In this document: piece after piece, positions 24,367-37,219 of the stretch | How positions within the stretch are numbered: position 1 is the stretch's first letter | Layout: each line of letters begins with the position of its first letter | DNA from: Macrobrachium rosenbergii | Lineage: Eukaryota > Arthropoda > Malacostraca > Decapoda > Palaemonidae | Direction of reading: 5' to 3' | Assembly (NCBI RefSeq): GCF_040412425.1 | Contig: NC_089753.1 | Location: forward strand, 37,465,913 to 37,529,912 | Length of the DNA: 64,000 bases | Made by a program: the position numbers and the translations under genes | Notes under the pieces: generated by a model | What the model was told of the DNA's origin: nothing | Databases searched by the model: none | The model's input: the letters and a program-made list of their open reading frames with translations, nothing else

Positions 24367-25089
24367 CTGGAAATAAAGAATTAATGTAACATGAAATTTG
24401 ATTTTCTTCACATATCTTAAGACAACACAGAGGTAAAATACTGAAATAGCATAATAAAAGACTGGAAATTAATTTAATAGTCAAAAGGCTTGTCCACACC
24501 AATGAAATGAACATCAAGATTTAACAAGTGCACATTTTAATAAAACAATGTCTAAAAATGTGCACTGAATATATCAAACTTTGAGATTCTTACAGTGTTT
24601 CATCATAAAATTTATTGATCAATTTATGAATCACATTTACATTAATCAAACAAGTCACAGTGAAGATGTCTTTAAAGTTATTCCTGTACGATACAAAACA
24701 GTCATTGGTTCATCATAACATATTTTCCCATTCTCACATAGATATAATGAACTAGTAACAAAGCCAGAACTAATCTACGTTATACAATTTGCCAATTATA
24801 TTGGTTTTCCACATTTTTCTTATATATTGTATACTTTCGGGACACCTTCACAGTTGTGAAATATAAGTTACTGATATTAGAAAACAAGCTGACACACTGC
24901 TCAAAATATGAAGCATGTGCATTTATCAATTATCCAATAACTTCCAAACATACTAAAAAATCTAATAATGAAGTAATAAAAAAAAAGCATATCTGCATAT
25001 TCTCTCATTCATACATGTGGCTGTTTTCAGGAGGGCTCATCAAGTTCTTCCATTGGAGGGGTCCCTTCACAACCTCTGCAAAGCTTTAG

Positions 25090-25315
25090 TTCCTCATTGG
25101 ACGGGTTAGTATCATTCTCGGCTAGCACTCTGCTGGGCCCGCGTCTGATTCTCCAACCGACCAATGAAGAATTACAGAAATTTATTTCTGGTGATAGAAA
25201 TTCATTTCTTGTTATAATGTGGTTCAGATTCCACAATAAGCTGTAGGTCCCATTGCTAGTAATCCTTCGGGCCAGCCCTAGGAGAGCTGTTAATCAGCTC
25301 AGTGGTCTGGTTAAA
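25090..25315 (-). repeat. SINE-like repeat family A, copy 1
   Basis: Related in inverted orientation to 26187-26380. Shared blocks include CAGCTCTCCTAGGGCTGGCC, GGACCTACAGCTTA and AGAAATGAATTTCT read in the orientation of copy 2. A stretch of about 40 bp (the GGCTAAGAACCAACTGG part) is missing here. The plus strand carries GTGGTTCAGATTCCAC, reminiscent of a Pol III B box, but a complete tRNA-like head is not evident. Confidence 0.7.
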
Positions 25316-25509
25316 CTAAGGTATACTTTTCTTCTCTGCAAAGCTTTGTGGCAGGTACAGAACACCAAACTTCCACTGTGCTGTTCTTTGTAGTTTAACC
25401 CAGCAGCTGGGCAGTGGATGCCATGCTCCAGCTTTGAGATGGTCCCAATGTCTCTGCGTTTCCTCTATTCAGATGGCTGAGGCAGGTTCTTGTTAAGTTA
25501 CTGGCAACA

Positions 25510-26140
25510 ACAATGACCCTCACTGCTACTTCTTGGCTGCAGCAAGAATGGTTTCAGGACCTTGTGCAACTTGTCATGAACTGTCACAGGACTCTACTAC
25601 CTTGGAGGTGTCTTACGAAACTGCTGCATTTCCACCAGTTTCACCCTCACTCAGAACAGCTACACCTTAATACCTTGCAGTTATCAAGCAAAGTATCAGA
25701 AAGAGGCTTTACAAATGTTGCTACGGATCCCTGCTGTTCCTCTACCACAACTGTTTCTCATGTAAAATGGGCTAGATTTATGGCTTGATATATCTAAGTT
25801 CTCATTCCCTAAAGCCTCTACTGTATTCTGGTCCTAGCAGACTTTTTCACCTAAAGAACACTAAATTCTCACCTGGTTGTTAAACATTACAGCTGTGTTG
25901 TGTCTCTGGTCTATCTTCAGCAAGGCTGAACTTAAATGACAAGAACATTTCCAACATTTTTTTTGTCACTTTAGCATATCCATTCCTCAAGTTTCAGTAA
26001 AACCTCCAAGTTGGGACTTGACACTGGTGCTGTGCAGTCTTACTAAGCTTTCTTACAAGTCCATATTTGATGCCTCTCTTTTAGATTTGACCGTTAAGAT
26101 TGTGAATGTGATCACGTGGGATTTCTTTAAGAGTGTCAAC
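25510..26140 (+). pseudogene. DIRS tyrosine recombinase relic
   Basis: Plus-strand broken frames resemble the N-terminal half of a DIRS tyrosine recombinase. LHLNTLQLSSKVSERGFTNV is followed by VSHVKWARFMAW (compare VYQSKWIIFRRWC in the 52.5-kb element). After a gap, about 26000-26110 reads VKPPSWDLTLVL, then SIFDASLLDLTVK (compare SPKLPSWNLDIVL and LNSASFRDVTKK). Stops and frame changes throughout. It differs clearly from both other DIRS copies in the window. Confidence 0.6.
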
Positions 26141-26186
26141 AAATTATACATATTTTCGACTGAAATATCATACTGTGTTACTGATT

Positions 26187-26380
26187 AGCAGCTCTCCTAG
26201 GGCTGGCCCAAAGGATTAAATTTATTTTATGTGGCTAAGAACCAACTGGTTACCTAGCAACGGGACCTACAGCTTACTTGTGGAATCCGAACCACATTAC
26301 AGTGAGAAATGAATTTCTACCACCAGAAATAAATTCCTCTAATTCTTCATGGGCCGGTCGGAGAATCGAAAGCGGGGTTT
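26187..26380 (+). repeat. SINE-like repeat family A, copy 2
   Basis: Opposite-orientation partner of 25090-25315. It starts at AGCTCTCCTAGGGCTGGCCC and runs through TAGCAACGGGACCTACAGC to GGGCCGGTCGGAGAATCG. It keeps the central part deleted in copy 1. Confidence 0.7.
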
Positions 26381-26674
26381 CACCAGAAACCAATCATATA
26401 CTGTATACCATAAATCAAGCTTCTGAAAACCCCAGTACAGTACTGCCCGATTGTGATCTGTTGAATCTATAAGGAGCTCCTAGGGAAAAGGAACAATAGG
26501 GGAACCCAAGGCTCTGTGAGAAACAGATTTAATGACTAGGTGAAATTTCATGGGTAACTGGTACATTCCTCCAATAAAACCCTGTCCATCTCATATTTTC
26601 ATCAGAACAATTGGAGGTGTTGCTTGCAGCCCACAGGTTAAAGAAAGCAAATATGATGAAAAGGTGAGTTATTG

Positions 26675-26935
26675 GAATTGGAACATACAATTTAGGCCAA
26701 AGGCAAATTGCTGGAACCAATGAGGTTATTCAAATGCTGAAAATAACATTGAAACAACTGTTAAGAGAGGGTGAAAAGTACGATGGAAGAAAGAGAATAT
26801 GAACACAGGTATAGTGAAAGGAATAGAAAGGGCTGCAGCTAGGGGCCAAAGGGATGCCATAAAGAACCTCAAGTATTAACTACAGTGCACTGCGTCAGGT
26901 ACACTGACAGCACTATCCCCCTACAGGGAAAGGTG
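26675..26935 (+). repeat. Interspersed repeat family B, copy 1
   Basis: Divergent copy of a family seen three times in the same orientation (also 31784-32085 and 36308-36608). Landmarks are AATTTAGGCCAAAGGC, GAGAGGGTGAAAAGTA, GCAGCTAGGGGCC and CAGTGCAC. No open frame of note; probably a SINE-like family. Confidence 0.75.
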
Positions 26936-27208
26936 TTATGTAACTGAATGAATGGTTCAAGCTTTTTATAGAATCCTGCAGTAATATCCAAAGTCTAAAG
27001 AATTTTGCTAAGCTGTTCTCAGTGGAACAGAAAACAATTTATGAGGCATTTAGAGTTTTGAATCTATTGATACTGGGATCACATGCATAGTGCTATTACT
27101 GCTCTTCTGTTTGTTACTTAGAAGACTGCAGTTCTGGGTCTTTGAAGATCAAGGATATGGCTATATATGAGTGATGGGTTTGTGGTAAAAATTAATGAGA
27201 AACCCTAC

Positions 27209-27366
27209 CTTGTGAAATGGGTTGATCTGCTAATGTATACATTCGCATGGCAATAGCAAAGTCATCTAATGTATTAAGGAACTGACAAAATGATTTGAAC
27301 TCATTAAAAGTAATTCCTTGTCCATCAGGAATGCGATCAAGAAGCCTCTCCAAATACATTTCATAC
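27209..27366 (-). CDS. MICU3: MICU3-like protein, central helical exon
   Basis: Internal exon between the two EF-hands. It encodes YEMYLERLLDRIPDGQGITF, then NEFKSFCQFLNTLDDFAIAM and RMYTLADQPISQ. It follows human MICU3 (IPEEKGITFDEFRSFFQFLNNLEDFAIAL) more closely than MICU1. The loop-like DGQGITF stretch lacks the acidic pattern of a working EF-hand, as in the family's degenerate internal hands. The acceptor is TTGTTTTCAG; the donor is CAAG/GTAGGG; phases agree with both neighbours. Confidence 0.95.
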
Positions 27367-30300
27367 CTGAAAACAAAGAATATCTTCTGTATTAATGGTT
27401 ATAAAAGATACCTCTAAAGAACAACTCAAGACAATGCAATATGGAAGACAATTCTCAAAAACTCCTAGAGCCAGTAGAATAATCAATATTTCCTTCACCT
27501 TCAATGTAACCCCTATCAATTAAAATCAGGGTCATCATGCAATAAGTGCAATGAGAAAATATTGCATGGTTTATGAAATTTAATTTAGACAAACATCAAC
27601 TTATATGCATACTGTGCTTATCAAATGCAAGTAAAAAATTTCATATCCTTACAAGGCCAATCCTTAACCCAACATAAAGGTAGATATAACTAATTTAAAA
27701 CACGACGACAAATTTCTACTATTACACAATCTAAAATTCAAAGCTCTAAAAAGGCGGCAACATCTTTGGAAAAGGGTAGGGGATGGTGTCCAAACTGGAT
27801 GTACTACTCTATTACAGTAAACATTAAGTAAATGCATTGTTCTATGGTTACACAAGGTAATGTAACACTCCAGAAATGTAAAACAAGTATAAGTGAAACC
27901 TCAGACTAAATCTGCCTTTACATCATTGTCATTTGCCATCGATTATAATAAGGCTATGGACTAAGTTTTTACATACATTTTACATAAAAAGAAATTAATC
28001 ACTGCCAAGCCTTGAATGAAATGTATTCTTATGATAATCTTTGGTGCTTTATCTTTTACTATAAATACTGTTGGAATACAAATTAAAATACGTGCATCTC
28101 TATCACTCTGCTTCTTATGGCATAAAAAGGCTCCACCTATGTCAGCCAGTGTTACAAACACAGAAAAGCAAGTGAAACAGCAATAACAGATTCAAAGTAA
28201 TGTTTTAGAAATGTGAATCAAAGCTTTTGTTTTGAGTTATGTGGTAAGTCAATAACAAGTTTACTGCAAAATCAAATCCACAGAATCATCAAACCATCAG
28301 CACCAGTGAAAACTAAAAACAAATAAGACATAATGTCAACAACTCAATTTGTGCAAGTGTTTAACAGCATTGTCTGCTTACTCTTAAATATACTGGTTTG
28401 TGTATTGCGACATAAAATATTCTACACTATATTTAGTACATGATCACCTAAAAAACAAATCATAGTTATTCTTATCAACGTAATGTCATAATGTTATGCT
28501 TAATCAGTGTATGTACGTATTCTGAGAACACGTGGCCTTGCCATTACATTATTATTATTGTAATTATTAAGATAAAAACTAGCTCATTCAGACCACTAAG
28601 TCACGCTTTTTGACACTCACATGGCTAGCCTATAGGCCCTGTTTTTAAGTGAAATGTGAAAATTAGAGCACAGTAAAGATGCAAATGTTGGACAGCCACT
28701 TGGAGAAGAGATCGAAGGGAAAAGAAGCCAAGTAAAAGGCAGAAATCAATGCAGCTGGTGCCAAGGAAATACTGAAAGAAGTTTTAGTAGCATCTCCAAG
28801 GCTCTGTACAATGCCTACTGTAGGTAGTAACTTCTTACACAAAAAATTTTACCAATCGAAGTTAGTAATGTCATAAATTACTAAATACTAACTACTAACG
28901 TGGCAACAGTCACATATGGCACATTGTCCCTATTTTGATAAAACCTACTATACAATTATGACCAAATGCACACATCCACCTTCACATCCAGATGGCTCTA
29001 ATTAACATGCTGAGCTAATCACTAAAATACTGCCAACTACTGAACACTATGAAACTGAGCATATTCAACAAATTCATAAAAAATACACAGGACATTGACT
29101 AAATAGAACACGCATGAAAATCCCCCACACAATCACATTGAGGACGATCCTTTCACTTCATAAAAGGTGAAAAATACATCTATAATGAATTAGGACTTCC
29201 ATGTAGGATGAGAACAAATGGAACAGATGACTGCAGAAAACTTTAATGCTAGCTACCTATTTCATTACTTCCTAAAATAAAACCTGTGTTTCATATAGTC
29301 AAACATTCTGCTCATCACTGGTAATCACTAATGGTAGTGGGGGGCTAGAGGTACAAACTACAAGTGTCTAACAACCCATTCACTTGTCTGCATCGTCACA
29401 GCTTAAAGAAATAAAGACTGGTTAATAATGTAAGAAGGATAGTTGTATTTTGTGGCAGTTTAACTGCATACCCAAGATTCAGAAAAAATAAGTTGCATGA
29501 ATTTCTAAAACAATTACGCATTATAAGGAACCAAGCCAATCTGCAATCCTTCTAATCAGCTTTGACGTTTCATATAAAGGAATGTTAAATGCCTGAGACA
29601 ACAAGAGCCAAGAACAAGAAATGCGCCACTATAAGCTGGAGATGGAGCCAGAATACCAAAAGGAAGAGTTGTGTCTTCCTTTCAACCTGTTTGTTGGGTT
29701 TTTGGCAGAAAGCTGTGGGCAAGAGAGAGGTTGATGGAACCCTGGATCTTCAGTTGGGTGACAATGTCCAACAGGACATGTAACTCACTCACTCATTTTG
29801 AAGAAACCAGGACTAAATGGACCTCAGTCTTTACTGTTAGGGCCTGGGGGGGATGATTATCTGAGGGGCTCGTAATGAGGCCTGGTCAAGCTCCTCAAGA
29901 TTATAGCAAGTCCCAACTAGAAGGTTTGAATGAGAATCTTGGGGTGGACTTGTAGATAAAGATAACGTCTCTTTACATGTGTGAGACATGGTACCAAATG
30001 TTTTGATACCATTTTGTTACTTATTTCATCATCAAAATTCATAAAAAAAAAAAAAGGTAGCCATCAAGAATTTTATAAAAAAATGTTCCCGTGCAAAAAT
30101 TATTTCATCACTTGAAGGGTTTCTACCTTAAGGATAGAAACAATATTAAGAATGTTAAATCAAGTGTCCTGCTTAAACAATTCCAAAAATATTGAGCAAA
30201 ATTATGCAAGGGGTAATTCCACATACTTTACAGTATTTCAAAATTAATCTAAGAACATGAAAGAAATATGATGAAAGTACGCTTTGCCTTTCCCTATACT

Positions 30301-30380
30301 CTTAAAAGTCCTGAAAATCACATGGCTGGCAAGCATGGCTGCATCCCTTATATTACCTTATAAAAGTCAGTACTTGAATA

Positions 30381-30861
30381 CAGGCAGTCCCTGGTTACAG
30401 GCAGTCCCCGGTTATTGGCAGCCTCGGTTACTGGCGATCTGGTTTTACGGCAATTGTCTAGCGACGACTATAACCAGATTTTCGTCGCTGATAACCAGTT
30501 ATTGGCGCTGATAACCAGCTATCGGCGCTGATCACCGGTTATCAGCGCCGCTAACCGGGGATCAGTGCTATTGTCGCCGATTTTCGGTTGTTGTCACGCT
30601 GTCGGGAACGGAACCCCGCCGATAACCGGGGACTGTCTGTATTGGCGACCCGATTTCAAGGTGCTTGTCTAGCAACGAAAATCAGCAATTTTTAGCGCCG
30701 ATATGTATCAATTTCGCTTATCGGCGCCGATAATCGGGTCTTGGCGCTGATACATAACTAACAGAGGTGCCGACACCCGGTTATTGACGCCAAAAATCGC
30801 TGACTTTCACTTATCATCACGCCTTGGAACGGATCCCCTGCTGATAACCGGGGACTGCCTG
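30381..30861. mobile_element. Two nested copies of MITE family 2
   Basis: The outer copy starts CAGGCAGTCCCTGG at 30381 and ends CCGGGGACTGCCTG at 30861. An inner copy (30398-30639) with the same ends lies inside it, 17 bases from the left end, flanked by TA (30396-30397 and 30640-30641). The outer copy's sequence continues cleanly after the inner one. The family is the one that interrupts the LINE at 6876-7154. Confidence 0.85.
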
Positions 30862-31783
30862 TACAGTATAGTATTTTTTATTAAAACACCAAAAATCAAG
30901 ATACTGTATATCTAGGGGGCTGCCTCTTACCTATAATACATATGGAATCATGGCAAAAATTATGTTTAAAGCTAGCAGCCCATATAGCCTAAGAAAATCC
31001 TACAAAAATCTATATTAATTTTTCCATTACAAAATCATTACTTTAGCATCACATACATATCACAGACCTACCATTCAAGAGTATAAAAAGATAAGGTGGT
31101 TCTGGAAAGTTGAAACATGTACTAAGGATTCCTCCACTTACTAAGGATTCCTCAATCCAGGTGGTTAACTGAATCACTTTTTGTATAATGTGACTGGCTG
31201 ATTTGAGAGATTTAAAGTTTTCTGGTGCTGTATCGTCAATTGTCACTAAAACCAATGTCATTTGTTGTAACATAATTGAAACTGAATTACTTTAACAAAA
31301 TCCTTTGCAGCTGAGATGCTTCGAAATATATCTATAAATGCCACTGACATCATATATTAAATCCTCTACAAGAATCCTGGCAAGGTTGGACCTGCCTCAA
31401 AAGTGTCAAAAATTAACATCCTCAAGACTGAGCATTTCACCAGCCAATGCCTTGCAGTCAAAGGGACCAAATAATTTCACAAAATGGCAGGTAATCCCCA
31501 GCTTTTGAGAATTAAAGAGTTAGGCAAGTATGGCTTGTATGTCACTGACATACAGTACAGGCAGAATAACAAGGTATGCATAATAGACACAATAACAGAT
31601 AGACAGATGATCTTCCTTCATGGATTAAAATTAACAGTCAATCTTTACAAGTTATACTACGTAAGGATAGGAATATGTCAAATCTGTGCATTACGATATA
31701 CCTTGTACCAAATTTAAAATCCCTTCAACCAAACAGAAGGAATTCCAATGACAGGGTAACTGTGAAAGAAATGCTGATAGTAT

Positions 31784-32085
31784 AGAATAGAATATAGAAT
31801 TTAGGCCCAAGGCCAAGCGCTGGGGCTTATGATGTCATTCAGCGCTGAAAAGGAAATTGACAGTAAAAAGTTTTTAAAGGTGTAACAGGGGGAAAACCTT
31901 GCCATTGCACTATGAATCAATTGTTAGGAGAGGGTGGAAATTAAGAAGAAAGAATAAGAATGGAGGAACACTACGTATAAGGAATGAAAGGGGTAAGGGG
32001 TTGCAGCTAGAGGCCGAAGGAATGCTGCAAAGAACCTAATTTAATGCCTGCAGTGCACCTTATACACTACCCCCAACGGGGATGA
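31784..32085 (+). repeat. Interspersed repeat family B, copy 2
   Basis: Starts AATAGAATATAGAATTTAGG, followed by CAAGCGCTGGGGC, GTCATTCAGCGCTGAAA, TTGTTAGGAGAGGGTGG and CAGTGCACC. About 300 bp, non-coding. The best-preserved of the three copies by eye. Confidence 0.8.
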
Positions 32086-34433
32086 AATGCTGATGAACAG
32101 ACACAGGGAAATTCTCCATTCATTGGCATCTATGTATGACTGTCTATCCTTGTTCTGAGTTTAACTGCAACCCTTTCAACCATGTAAGAGGAGCTGTAGT
32201 GACTGGGTAAGTACGCCATACAAATGCAGAGACATTCTCCCTTCATGAACTTGCACATCTAAGTAAGTTAGAGTAACTCTCCACCAAGTTTTACAGAAGT
32301 CCTTTAACAATGAAGGAGGATTTGGAAAGACAAGGTAAACATTACATACACATTCATATAACTGATGAGATGAACTATAGTTCCCAACATTTGTTGGGAA
32401 GGGGCAAATAAACTGAAGAATTTAAGTGCCATGAAATATAAGTAGTAAAAGAAAAATACCTATACAGTTTCTGCAACTACAGTACTTCCAATCTTGAAAA
32501 GAAAACCTGCCCTTTCTATTCACAAACATGAGTTAAAGTTCAATGAAAAATGTTCTCTTACAGCATTATGGAAATGATATAATAAGGTAGGAAAGAAAAC
32601 AATAACATAAAATTGAAAGGAAGTAAAAGACAGTAACCATGAATTGTTCTGAAAGTTTGGGAAAGCCTTAAAGCTGTAACTAATCGACAAATACTGTACA
32701 ATGAAAAGCAATTCAGTTAACCACTGGAGACCCAATGGATCCTAAGCACACATATTAACCTACTAGAGACAGCTGATCTTTTTCTATTACAGTTGAATAA
32801 TGCATCTGAGATTTTGCACAACACAAAACAGGACATAATAAAGAAATAGCTTTTTATTTGATGGTAACCAACCCAGAAACCCAAATCAATTTCAGTTTTC
32901 CCTAATACATCTCACTCATAAACTTCACATACTCCTCTCTGCACCTGGGTATTCAGTAGTATTAAAAATTCATGACAAATCTAAGATAACCAGACTAAGG
33001 TACAAGAAATACATTGGCAATACAAGAAAATACCTTACTCAGCAAAAAAAATTACAGTCACAGCTAAGGAGATGACAGTTTAAACTAACCTGCACTAAAG
33101 AAATCTACACATGAAATTACCACTATGCATTTTCAATTCTACGAGATTATAAAAATTTTAAAATAAAAATAATGGACAGGATATACTTTAGTGAGGTTCC
33201 AGATGAATGGGAATTAACCCTAAAGGCAATTACTATTGCTGCATTTTGATGATCAAATATATGTACAGTATTCACAAAATACAAAACTAGTTATAAAGTT
33301 ACAGAGTAAACAGACAATGCTAAAAGGAAGATACTCTGCATGTTTTACAATCACCTGGCAGTCCGCTTTGTAGGCCTGAATTATAACAAAAGTAATTTTC
33401 AATAATGGGAATAAAACATCAATTCAAAAGGACAGTGTAACATCTAAAGCAATAAAAAACACAGAAACAACTTAACCTATGATATACAGTAGACTATATG
33501 TATGTGTGAAAGGTGACAACTTCAATGGCAAGAGTAAATAATTTTAACTGAAAAATACACACTATGTAATGAAAATTCTATTTAGGGCACCATTTTTATA
33601 ACTTTACAACTGAGTGAACTGTTTAACATCGACATCATGAAAATAGCCCAAAACACAAGTCATGCTATGGGTTTAACACTTAATATAGACACATCTCATG
33701 ATCTTACACATAACATCAGAAGCTATTCAATACATAAACTAACAAGAGTGTAGTGAAAAAGGTGTCCAATCACATTACCAATAAACTAGCAGAAGAATTA
33801 CTCACAATGTTTGAATGCCAGTCTTGCTACAAGACTAATTAAATTATGGTGTAGTATGGTACTGAACTACTCTCCTGTACTTGGAAGGTGGTAACTCAAC
33901 AAAAAATTAAAAGGCCACAGTCAGAGTTATATCTGAACTTAGTGATAAAATGTATTTACAAAAATGGCAAACACTTTTTTTTTCCAGACACATATGCCTT
34001 ATGTCATTAAAACCTTAGCATTTATTAGCTTTAGTGTAAAATCATCAATAAGCCATGGCTAAAAATAGTCCTCGATAGGGAAAGCAACTACCTTGAAAGC
34101 TCTCAAGTCTTCAGAAGGTTTTGAGAGGATTACACTTAAAATTAACTCTCTCCACTCTCCTATTCCATGCACTTTCTGCCTGAGGTTTTATTACATCTAG
34201 ATAGATTTCTATCTATCCCCCTTTTACATAATTTTTTAGGCCTTGCTATGGTTATCAAGTTAAATACAATTGGGGCCCAAACAGGTAATAACTAAAACAT
34301 GGGTAACCAATGACTGCTGGGACTGATGAAATGAGATTAAGTGATGAAAAACAGATTATGTGAAGTGCAATTGCAATACAAAAAATCTGAATTGTTGGTA
34401 GCTCAACTATCCAGTTATATTTTATCCTCTTAA

Positions 34434-35240
34434 CCCTTAAGGGATGGGCTAAATATATATCAAGCACACGCCCAGACCGGGCAAACTTTAAGGTTGGCCA
34501 ATTTAAGAAAAAAAATATAAATGTTAAGAGGATATGCAAATGCACATGGTGTAAAAAAAAAAAAATTTCTAAAAATTTTTCCCTACCTTCCAGAGGAAGT
34601 TGAAAGTGACTGTTTACAATCCTGTGTGGGGTCTCTTTTACAAGACATTCATAAAAATATGCTAATTTTACCGAGTTATGCATGTTTTTTCTAATAATTT
34701 ATTTTATTTTGTAAAATTATGATTACAGCTCACACAATATCATAACAGATAACTAAAATCAGTACCAATTTCTGAGTACTGTATATTTGTTGTAAAATAT
34801 TTATGAGATTTACTTAGATGGGAAGATGCAGAAACTTTTTGTGATGTATACAGTACATGTTTTTTTTTAATATTCCTTTGCACTTTTCTTTGCAAAACTA
34901 CAATTATAGCTGACATATTATCATAAAAGATAAGAACTAAAACCAACAGCAATCCCTGGGTATATTTCTGAGCAAATAAATAAAAATACGTCATGGGACA
35001 GAGAGGGGCAATACATTCCCCCATCAAGTCTCAAGGCATACTGATCCCCCTCTGTCCTGTGCTGAGCTACTTCAATTGCCATAAGTCATTTATGGACCAG
35101 TGAAGTGCTATGAACATCTTTCCTGCTAAATTCATCCAAATCTTATGCCACATAATATTAATACTCATATGAGTTAGCACTTCCATCACTCAAAACCTCC
35201 TATTATAGATACTCATATGATGATGCCCATCCATAAAGGG
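34434..35240. mobile_element. piggyBac-type non-autonomous element
   Basis: An 807-bp element flanked by TTAA on both sides (34430-34433 and 35241-35244). Its ends are inverted repeats, CCCTTAAGGGATGGGC at the left and the complement of CCCTTTATGGATGGGC at the right. TTAA duplication with CCC-starting ends is the signature of piggyBac transposons. No transposase is encoded. Confidence 0.75.
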
Positions 35241-35659
35241 TTAATGTCCCCTTTATGAAAATTAACTCCGATTCCTCAAACTGTATTAATACAGTAGATG
35301 AAAAAGAAAAAAATTCAGTACCAAAAGGGTGGCTGACGAAAGATAGAAAACATGAAAAAGAGAGAAAGTATTTGAAAGTTGAAAAAAAAAAAAAACCTAC
35401 TGACTGAAAATAATATGAGCATGAACTGGAAGATGTTCAGAACCTGTCTGGATATGTGGGCACAGGTCTAAGAAGAGGTAGAGCAGTTTTGTTATCTTGG
35501 GAGAGCCGCTACAGTATGGATAAAATTGACAAAGAGCTAGACTACAGGTTTACAATCTCCTAATCTGTAACGCTAAAAACTAAAAAGCTCTAAAAACTGA
35601 AAAATGTTTTGGAGAAAAGTAATTATTCATAAAATCAAATGGTACAACTATATTTACAT

Positions 35660-36050
35660 GATGTTGGTTTAAATAAAACTTGTTTTGCTTGCCGTACCCA
35701 ATTATGGTATAATGCATGTATTATTATCATACTGTTATTGTATTACAGAACATAAACATTGTGATAATACACCATTTGCACTTGATATTGTTTACATTCT
35801 CCAAATCTCAGGTGACTGAATAGTACTGACATCTCCACTGCCATTAGTTGCTAAAAGAAACATAATTCGGAGATATTTTTTATTGTAAATTAACAACGTT
35901 GGGTTTAAACGCACGCAGATTACTGTACTTGATTCTAAAATCAGTAAAAGCGTGATTTCGCCAGTTCCAGATATCGCTTTTGCCTTTTCCAAAATATGTT
36001 GCAGCCTGCCCATTATTCGTTTTATTCCACTGCAGCTATTACCTTCAGCT
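35660..36050 (+). repeat. Dispersed direct duplication, copy 1
   Basis: Shares landmarks in order with 36810-37200: TATAATGCATGTATTA / ACTGCATGTATTAC, TTGTTTACATT, GCCATTAGTTGCT / GTCATTAGTTGCT, GGGTTTAAA and TTGCAGCCTGC. The copies are diverged and lie about 1.15 kb apart. No coding sequence recognised. Confidence 0.65.
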
Positions 36051-36307
36051 TTAATTTAGTGGTGTTCATTCTTAAGACCTTCTCCATTGAGTGAAGGATG
36101 AATATATATTTATTTTATTTTTAATTACGGAAGCCACCATTGAGAATTGGTAACACAACTTTTAATAAAAGCTTGACAGTTACGGTAAATGATGTAGGCA
36201 ATTAGCTGTTTCTCAATTTGGTTGTTTATGCCAGTACAAGTTAACAATCCTTCATCTGGCATTCTAATAAACAGAATTTTTTAGTGAAGAATGTAGCATC
36301 ATCAGAG

Positions 36308-36608
36308 GAACAGAATAGAATATAGAATTTAGGCCAACAGCCAAGCTCTGGGACCTATGAGGTCATTCAGTGCTGAAACAGAAATTGACAGTAAGAAGGC
36401 TTTAAAGGTGCAACAGAAGGAAAACCTCGCAGTTGCACTGTGGAACAACTGTTAGGAAAGGGTGGAAAGTTAGATATAAGAAGGAGAATATGAATGGAGG
36501 TACAGTAAAAGAGTAAAAGGAATGAAAGAGGTTGCAGCTTGGGACCCAAGGAATGCTGCAGAAGACCCGTAAGTAATGCCTACAGTGCACCACGCCCCTA
36601 CGGGAATC
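36308..36608 (+). repeat. Interspersed repeat family B, copy 3
   Basis: Starts AATAGAATATAGAATTTAGG and ends near CAGTGCACCACGCCCCTACG. It lies between the two copies of the 35.66/36.81-kb duplication and directly precedes the AG array. Antisense open frames here come from the repeat. Confidence 0.8.
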
Positions 36609-36633
36609 ATCATAGGGTATTACAGTCAATGAA

Positions 36634-36637
<4 letters not shown>

Positions 36638-36726
<89 letters not shown>
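36638..36726. repeat. (AG)n microsatellite
   Basis: 89 bp of pure AG dinucleotides. Confidence 0.98.
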
Positions 36727-36729
<3 letters not shown>

Positions 36730-36809
36730 TACTGGCCACGGTTAGATTGTTATATCGACAGATATCCACTTGCATGTGTCAAATAACAGTTGTATTGAGA
36801 ATAATGATA

Positions 36810-37200
36810 ATTCAAATAAAACTGTTGTTTTACTGTATCCAATTATACTGCATGTATTACTGTCATGTTATTATCATACTACAAAATATAAACAAAGCGA
36901 TCATGCGCAACTTGTTTACATTGTTAAAATCATCATCAGCTGACTGCATTTTACCGACATCATCACTGTCATTAGTTGCTGAATGAAATTTAGTTCAGAT
37001 ACATTTCTTCCTTTCATAAATTATCAAGGCTGGGTTTAAAAATGCAACTACTTTATTTATAGACACAGTACATTAAATGAAGTACAACAGATGTTGCAAC
37101 TGCCTCCAAAACATTTTGCAGCCTGCTCATTATTTGTTTCTTCAGCAACAACTATAGCCTGCTGCTTAAATTTAGTGCCATACTTTTTAACAAGTCGACA
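36810..37200 (+). repeat. Dispersed direct duplication, copy 2
   Basis: Partner of 35660-36050. The sequence following each copy differs. A further shared block, CTGTTTCTCAATTTGGTTG at 36208 and its variant near 38188, suggests a larger decayed element whose pieces are now scattered. Confidence 0.6.
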
Positions 37201-37219
37201 ACTGTAACACTACTCTTAA

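Larger units (their letters stand above)
24367..27208 (-). other. MICU3 intron with SINE and DIRS relics
   Basis: A 2.8-kb GT-AG intron containing two inverted copies of a SINE-like repeat (25.09-25.32 and 26.19-26.38 kb), a decayed DIRS recombinase between them, and a copy of another interspersed repeat at about 26.68-26.93 kb. Confidence 0.7.

Noticed and set aside
24367..24517. N-terminal extension of the EF-hand exon as a separate small EF-hand protein
   Set aside because: The extra frame is hydrophobic AT-rich intron; a strong TTATTTCCAG acceptor at 24367 and agreeing phases place the exon start at 24366.
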